Assembly: GCA_045590855.1 (NCBI GenBank)
Contig: JAZNRV010000045.1
Coordinates: 1-9,219, forward strand
Length of the DNA: 9,219 nucleotides
From: RGIG3009 sp045590855
GTDB taxonomy: Bacteria > Bacillota > Clostridia > Oscillospirales > Acutalibacteraceae
Direction of reading: 5' to 3'
Shown here: positions 6,358 to 9,219 of the stretch, piece by piece
Layout: every line of letters starts with the position of its first letter
How positions within the stretch are numbered: position 1 is the first letter of the stretch
Program-made: the position numbers and the translations under genes
Notes under the pieces: model-generated
What the model was told of the DNA's origin: nothing
Databases searched by the model: none
The model's input: only the letters and a program-made list of their open reading frames with translations

Positions 6358-7266
6358 ATGGTTATGAAAACCGAAAAAAATATTTTAATTGCTTTTATAT
6401 TAAACTTTTCTTTTTCTATATTTGAATTGTTTGGTGGAATATTTACCAACAGTGTTTCTGTTTTGTCCGATGCCATCCATGACTTTGGCGATGCCCTTAG
6501 TATCGGCATTTCTTTTGTTTTAGAAAAAATCAGCAAAAAGAAACCGAATGAAACATACACTTTTGGCTATGCTCGTTATTCTATTTTGGGTGCCTTTATT
6601 ACCACCACCGTACTGACTGTTGGCTCGATATTAGTAATCGTACGTGGTGTACAACGATTATTTTCTCCTGAACCAATCAATTACAACGGCATGCTTCTCA
6701 TGGCAGTTATTGGTGTTGTAATCAATTTCTTGGCCGCTTACTTTACAAAAGACGGTAATTCCGCCAATCAAAAGGCTGTCAATTTACATATGTTAGAAGA
6801 TGTGCTTGGCTGGCTGGTTGTGTTGCTTGGGTCAATACTGATGAAAATCACCAACATTACAAGTATTGATTCTGTAATGTCTATCGGCGTTGCTGTATTT
6901 ATTCTTGTAAACGCTTTCCGCAACTTTAAAGAAATTTTAAATTTGTTTTTAGAAAAAACACCCCATGGTATCTCTCTTCCCCAATTAAAACACCATCTAT
7001 GTGAAATTGAGGGTGTATCGGATGTTCATCATATTCATTTATGGAGTATGGACAGCAGCGTTCATCTTGCAACGATGCATGTTGTCATAAGTCCAACTGT
7101 AAATCAATCGGCCATAAAAGCGCAAGTTCGCCAAGAACTTGCCGAACATGATATCAGCCACGCTACCATCGAGATAGAAACAGTCGGTGATATTTGTGAC
7201 AGTGTAACCTGTACTGTCACAAGCGAACCATTATCACACGCTCACCACCATCATCACCACCATTAA
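6358..7266 (+). CDS. CDF family cation efflux protein (zinc/cadmium type) with polyhistidine tail
   Basis: A 302-residue cation diffusion facilitator that exports divalent metal in exchange for protons at the cytoplasmic membrane. Six hydrophobic helices lie at about 8-25, 30-55, 77-97, 112-130, 144-164 and 170-187. The transport site is readable as HxxxD in helix 2 (His41, Asp45, in SDAIHDFGDA) and HxxxD in helix 5 (His144, Asp148, in HMLEDVLGW), the His-Asp/His-Asp pattern of zinc-type CzcD/ZitB/ZnT members. A cytoplasmic C-terminal domain follows (VSDVHHIHLWSM). The helix 4-5 loop, often His-rich in relatives, has no histidine cluster; instead the protein ends in SHA plus seven histidines. 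The start is not secure: ATG at 6358 or 6364, with only a weak GGAAAG upstream. The first half is clearly more AT-rich than neighbouring genes. It follows the methyltransferase gene by 3 nt and ends in the terminator hairpin. Confidence 0.92.
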   Translation: MVMKTEKNILIAFILNFSFSIFELFGGIFTNSVSVLSDAIHDFGDALSIGISFVLEKISKKKPNETYTFGYARYSILGAFITTTVLTVGSILVIVRGVQRLFSPEPINYNGMLLMAVIGVVINFLAAYFTKDGNSANQKAVNLHMLEDVLGWLVVLLGSILMKITNITSIDSVMSIGVAVFILVNAFRNFKEILNLFLEKTPHGISLPQLKHHLCEIEGVSDVHHIHLWSMDSSVHLATMHVVISPTVNQSAIKAQVRQELAEHDISHATIEIETVGDICDSVTCTVTSEPLSHAHHHHHHH

Positions 7267-7306
7267 AAAGAATCGCACCTAACTTTGAGTAGGTGCGATT
7301 CTTTTT
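7265..7306. terminator. Bidirectional intrinsic terminator between convergent units
   Basis: A perfect 17-bp inverted repeat, AAAAAGAATCGCACCTA / TAGGTGCGATTCTTTTT, surrounds an 8-nt loop (7282-7289). The A/T ends give a U-tract in either direction, so it should stop both the plus-strand CDF transcript and the minus-strand malFG transcript. It is so tightly placed that it includes two bases of the CDF stop codon (7264-7266) and two bases of the malG stop codon (7305-7307). Confidence 0.95.
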
Positions 7307-8159
7307 ATCCTTTTACCGAGCCGCCGGTAACACCTTCAACATAATATTTTTGAAGACATAAGAACAAGATGGTTATGGGCACGGCAACCACCACGGCACC
7401 GGCGCAAAAACGAGTAAAATACTGATACAAATTTTCACGGCTGAGCATTTGGAAAAGTCCCAACGCAATCGTGTAATTTTGATAGTTGTCTTTCATGATA
7501 ACGCTGACGAATATAAAATCCGCCCACGGAGCAATAAACGACGTTAGCGCCGTATAAACAACAATCGGCTTGGAAAGCGGTAATGTGATTTTCCAAAAAA
7601 TATCGTTTCGCGTAGCGCCATCAATGGTGGCAGCCTCATCTAAGGCGCGCGGTAACGTATCGAAAAATCCTTTGGCGATAAAATAGCCCAAACACGCGGA
7701 GGCTGAATACACCAAAATCAAAGCAATCAAGGATTGGTCCAATCCAATAAGTTTTAACAGGTGATATACCGCAATCATGGACATGAATCCCGGGAACATA
7801 CCCAGTATCAAACCAATGTTCATAAACGTGCGCCTCGAACGGAATCGAAGTCGGCTAAAACAATAACTAATCATCAAAATGAGTACCGTACTGATGATGC
7901 ACGTAATCACCGCCACAATCAACGTGTTGGCAAACCAGCGAGGATAGTTAAACAACTGAGTGTCGGTGAATAATTTGACATAATTATCAAGCGTGTACGA
8001 TTTTGGAAATAAATACGGTGTATAAGCCCCGCTTTCTTCCCGTAAAGAAAGAATGAACAGATAAATAATCGGCAACACCCAAATTACCGCTAGTAGTGAA
8101 AGAACAGTATAAATAGCAGTATTGGACAAACGTTGACGTAGGCGGTAACTCTTTATCAT
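7305..8159 (-). CDS. malG: Maltose/maltodextrin-type ABC transporter permease, MalG-like
   Basis: A 284-residue inner-membrane permease of a carbohydrate ABC importer. Six hydrophobic segments are visible at about 15-37, 78-100, 112-135, 142-162, 198-220 and 250-270. The cytoplasmic EAA loop that docks the ATPase is at 175-194 (EAATIDGATRNDIFWKITLP), with the expected EAA...G arrangement. The C-terminus VEGVTGGSVKG is characteristic of the MalG/MalD/MdxG branch, which suggests maltose or maltodextrin, though related sugar importers look similar. The ATG start overlaps the malF stop as ATGA and has a strong GGAGGAG upstream, within the end of malF. It is the last gene of its operon and ends in the bidirectional terminator. 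The ATPase and the binding protein are not in the window. Confidence 0.9.
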   Translation of the reverse strand: MIKSYRLRQRLSNTAIYTVLSLLAVIWVLPIIYLFILSLREESGAYTPYLFPKSYTLDNYVKLFTDTQLFNYPRWFANTLIVAVITCIISTVLILMISYCFSRLRFRSRRTFMNIGLILGMFPGFMSMIAVYHLLKLIGLDQSLIALILVYSASACLGYFIAKGFFDTLPRALDEAATIDGATRNDIFWKITLPLSKPIVVYTALTSFIAPWADFIFVSVIMKDNYQNYTIALGLFQMLSRENLYQYFTRFCAGAVVVAVPITILFLCLQKYYVEGVTGGSVKG

Positions 8160-9219
8160 TGAAACTCCTCCTCTTTTTTTGAGGATGCCGACGAATTATA
8201 AATCATCAGCGAAAAAGCGGCAGTAATGATAAACACAATAACACCAATGACACCGGCTAAATTGTAATTTTGTTCTTCCACTGTCTGTTTATATAACCAA
8301 GTTACCAACAAATCGGTTTTTCCGGCTTTGTAATATTCCAAAGTAAGCGGTCCGCCCTTTGTCAAAAGATAAATAACATTAAAATTATTAATATTGTTCA
8401 CAAACTGTGTTATCAAATACGGTGTAGTAACAAATAACATATACGGAAACGTTATCTTAAAAAACGTTTTCACAGGACCGGCACCATCAATTTTGGCGCT
8501 TTCATACATATCGGCAGGAATGTTCATTAAAATACCGCTGGTAATTAACATGGTGTACGGAATACCGACCCACATATTAACCACAATTACCGTGATTTTG
8601 GCTAATAAACCATCGGTTAAAAACGGAACGGCTTGCAATCCCAGTTCGCGTAACAAAACGTTAACGGCGCCCTCGTCGGCCAACAGTTGCGACATCAGCA
8701 TCAAGCTGACAAATTGAGGAACTGCAATGGTAAGAATGAAAATAGTACGCCAAAATCGCTTGAAATGAATCCCCTTTTTGTTTATCATTAACGCTAAAAT
8801 CATGCCGAAGATATAGTTGGTAAAGGTGGAAAATATTGCCCAAATCAATGTCCAAACAAAAAGATTGAGCAACGTGTATCCCAAACTCACATTTCCGCCA
8901 AACATGTTTTTGAAATTTTCAAATCCTACCCAAGTGAATAAGTTACCGGGAGGTTGATGCGTTTTATCAAAATTGGTAAACGCAATCAACACCATAAACA
9001 CCAGCGGTAATAACGTGAATGCCGCTATCAGCAAAATGGGTAAGGTTAATAACGTAACATGATAGCGTTTGTCAAATAAAGAACGAACCTCTTCACGAAA
9101 AGAGAAAAGTGCTTTCCCCTCTTTTTGGCGTTGCTGAGCCAAATACGCAGAACGAATATTCAGAAAATAAATTGACAGAAACGCTATCGTCACTACCACT
9201 GTCAAAACACTGAAAAGCA
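8156..9219 (-). CDS. malF: Maltose/maltodextrin-type ABC transporter permease, MalF-like, 5' end beyond window
   Basis: Partner permease of the MalG-like protein. The frame is open to the right edge with no stop, and the only in-window start candidate giving a long protein is a TTG at 9205 in the middle of a hydrophobic helix. The true start is therefore almost certainly outside, and about 354 codons are visible. Numbered from that TTG: an extra N-terminal membrane segment (about 1-16), a charged linker, then SLFDKRYHVTLLTLPILL and FTNFDKTHQPPG, closely recalling MdxF/MalC of Gram-positive maltodextrin importers, which also carry an N-terminal extension. The EAA loop is ESAKIDGAGPVKTFFKITFP (235-254), with further membrane helices around 112-140, 152-172, 205-226, 257-280 and 315-336. 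The malF stop and malG start overlap. A solute-binding protein gene upstream, outside the window, would be the usual arrangement. Confidence 0.88.
   Translation of the reverse strand, partial: LFSVLTVVVTIAFLSIYFLNIRSAYLAQQRQKEGKALFSFREEVRSLFDKRYHVTLLTLPILLIAAFTLLPLVFMVLIAFTNFDKTHQPPGNLFTWVGFENFKNMFGGNVSLGYTLLNLFVWTLIWAIFSTFTNYIFGMILALMINKKGIHFKRFWRTIFILTIAVPQFVSLMLMSQLLADEGAVNVLLRELGLQAVPFLTDGLLAKITVIVVNMWVGIPYTMLITSGILMNIPADMYESAKIDGAGPVKTFFKITFPYMLFVTTPYLITQFVNNINNFNVIYLLTKGGPLTLEYYKAGKTDLLVTWLYKQTVEEQNYNLAGVIGVIVFIITAAFSLMIYNSSASSKKEEEFQ

Noticed and set aside
7237..7266. Seven-histidine run before a stop resembles an engineered His-tag
   Set aside because: The codons are mixed CAC/CAT, an upstream SHA continues naturally from the protein, and a native bidirectional terminator matched to the opposite gene follows at once, with no vector sequence. 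A natural metal-binding tail is more likely.
9203..9205. TTG as the start codon of the MalF-like gene
   Set aside because: The frame continues open to the edge with hydrophobic codons (LFSV before it), a TTG start is rare, it would begin in mid-helix, and no ribosome binding site fits. The gene is better read as truncated by the window.
1..9219. Search for CRISPR arrays, tRNA genes, insertion-sequence ends, defence or toxin-antitoxin genes
   Set aside because: No spaced direct repeats, no cloverleaf-like stretch, no transposase motif and no extra gene-size gap were seen. The longest stretches without a gene are about 108 bp (3522-3629) and 143 bp (4470-4612), and both are explained by promoters, leaders and a terminator.

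Overview
The window looks like an ordinary chromosomal segment of a low-to-mid GC Firmicute, most likely a member of the class Clostridia. This is inferred from strong AGGAGG-type ribosome binding sites, sigma-A-like promoters (TTGACA/TATAAT variants, 17-nt spacers), protein-family flavour (a clostridial-type MurD, DUF368, and MalF/MalG resembling Gram-positive MdxF/MdxG and MalC/MalD) and very tight gene packing. I cannot name genus or species. No tRNA, rRNA, CRISPR array, insertion sequence or phage gene was seen.

Layout. (1) Positions 1-3578, minus strand: an operon led by murD (D-glutamate ligase of peptidoglycan synthesis), followed by two different M42-family metallo-aminopeptidases and the first 30 codons of an unidentified gene that leaves the window. 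The genes are joined by an 11-nt gap, an 8-nt overlap and an ATGA overlap, so co-transcription and translational coupling are likely. A promoter and a small dyad lie upstream of murD. (2) Positions 3590-4531, minus strand: a single-gene unit encoding a DUF368 membrane protein (PopT-type undecaprenyl-phosphate translocase), with its own promoter and intrinsic terminator. (3) Positions 4551-7306, plus strand: a divergently transcribed unit with an HD-domain metal-dependent hydrolase, an RlmC/RlmD/RlmCD-type rRNA uracil-5-methyltransferase and a CDF zinc-type efflux pump ending in a natural run of seven histidines. (4) Positions 7265-9219, minus strand: malG- and malF-like permeases of a maltose/maltodextrin ABC importer. 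malF is cut by the right edge. A 17-bp perfect hairpin with A/T tails separates convergent units 3 and 4 and should terminate both.

How the genes fit together. MurD (cytoplasmic precursor synthesis) and the DUF368 protein (return of the C55-P lipid carrier) act in the same cell-wall lipid cycle. They sit side by side but are transcribed from separate promoters that share a 9-mer. The M42 peptidases are probably general peptide-processing enzymes that ride on the murD transcript. The plus-strand unit combines RNA modification, an HD hydrolase of unknown substrate and metal efflux, with no obvious single pathway. The right end is carbohydrate uptake.

I did not find a convincing undescribed system. 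The points most worth a second look are the His-tailed CDF transporter in an AT-rich gene, the HD protein paired with a TRAM-less RNA methyltransferase, the tandem M42 pair behind murD, and the possible shared control of murD and the DUF368 gene.
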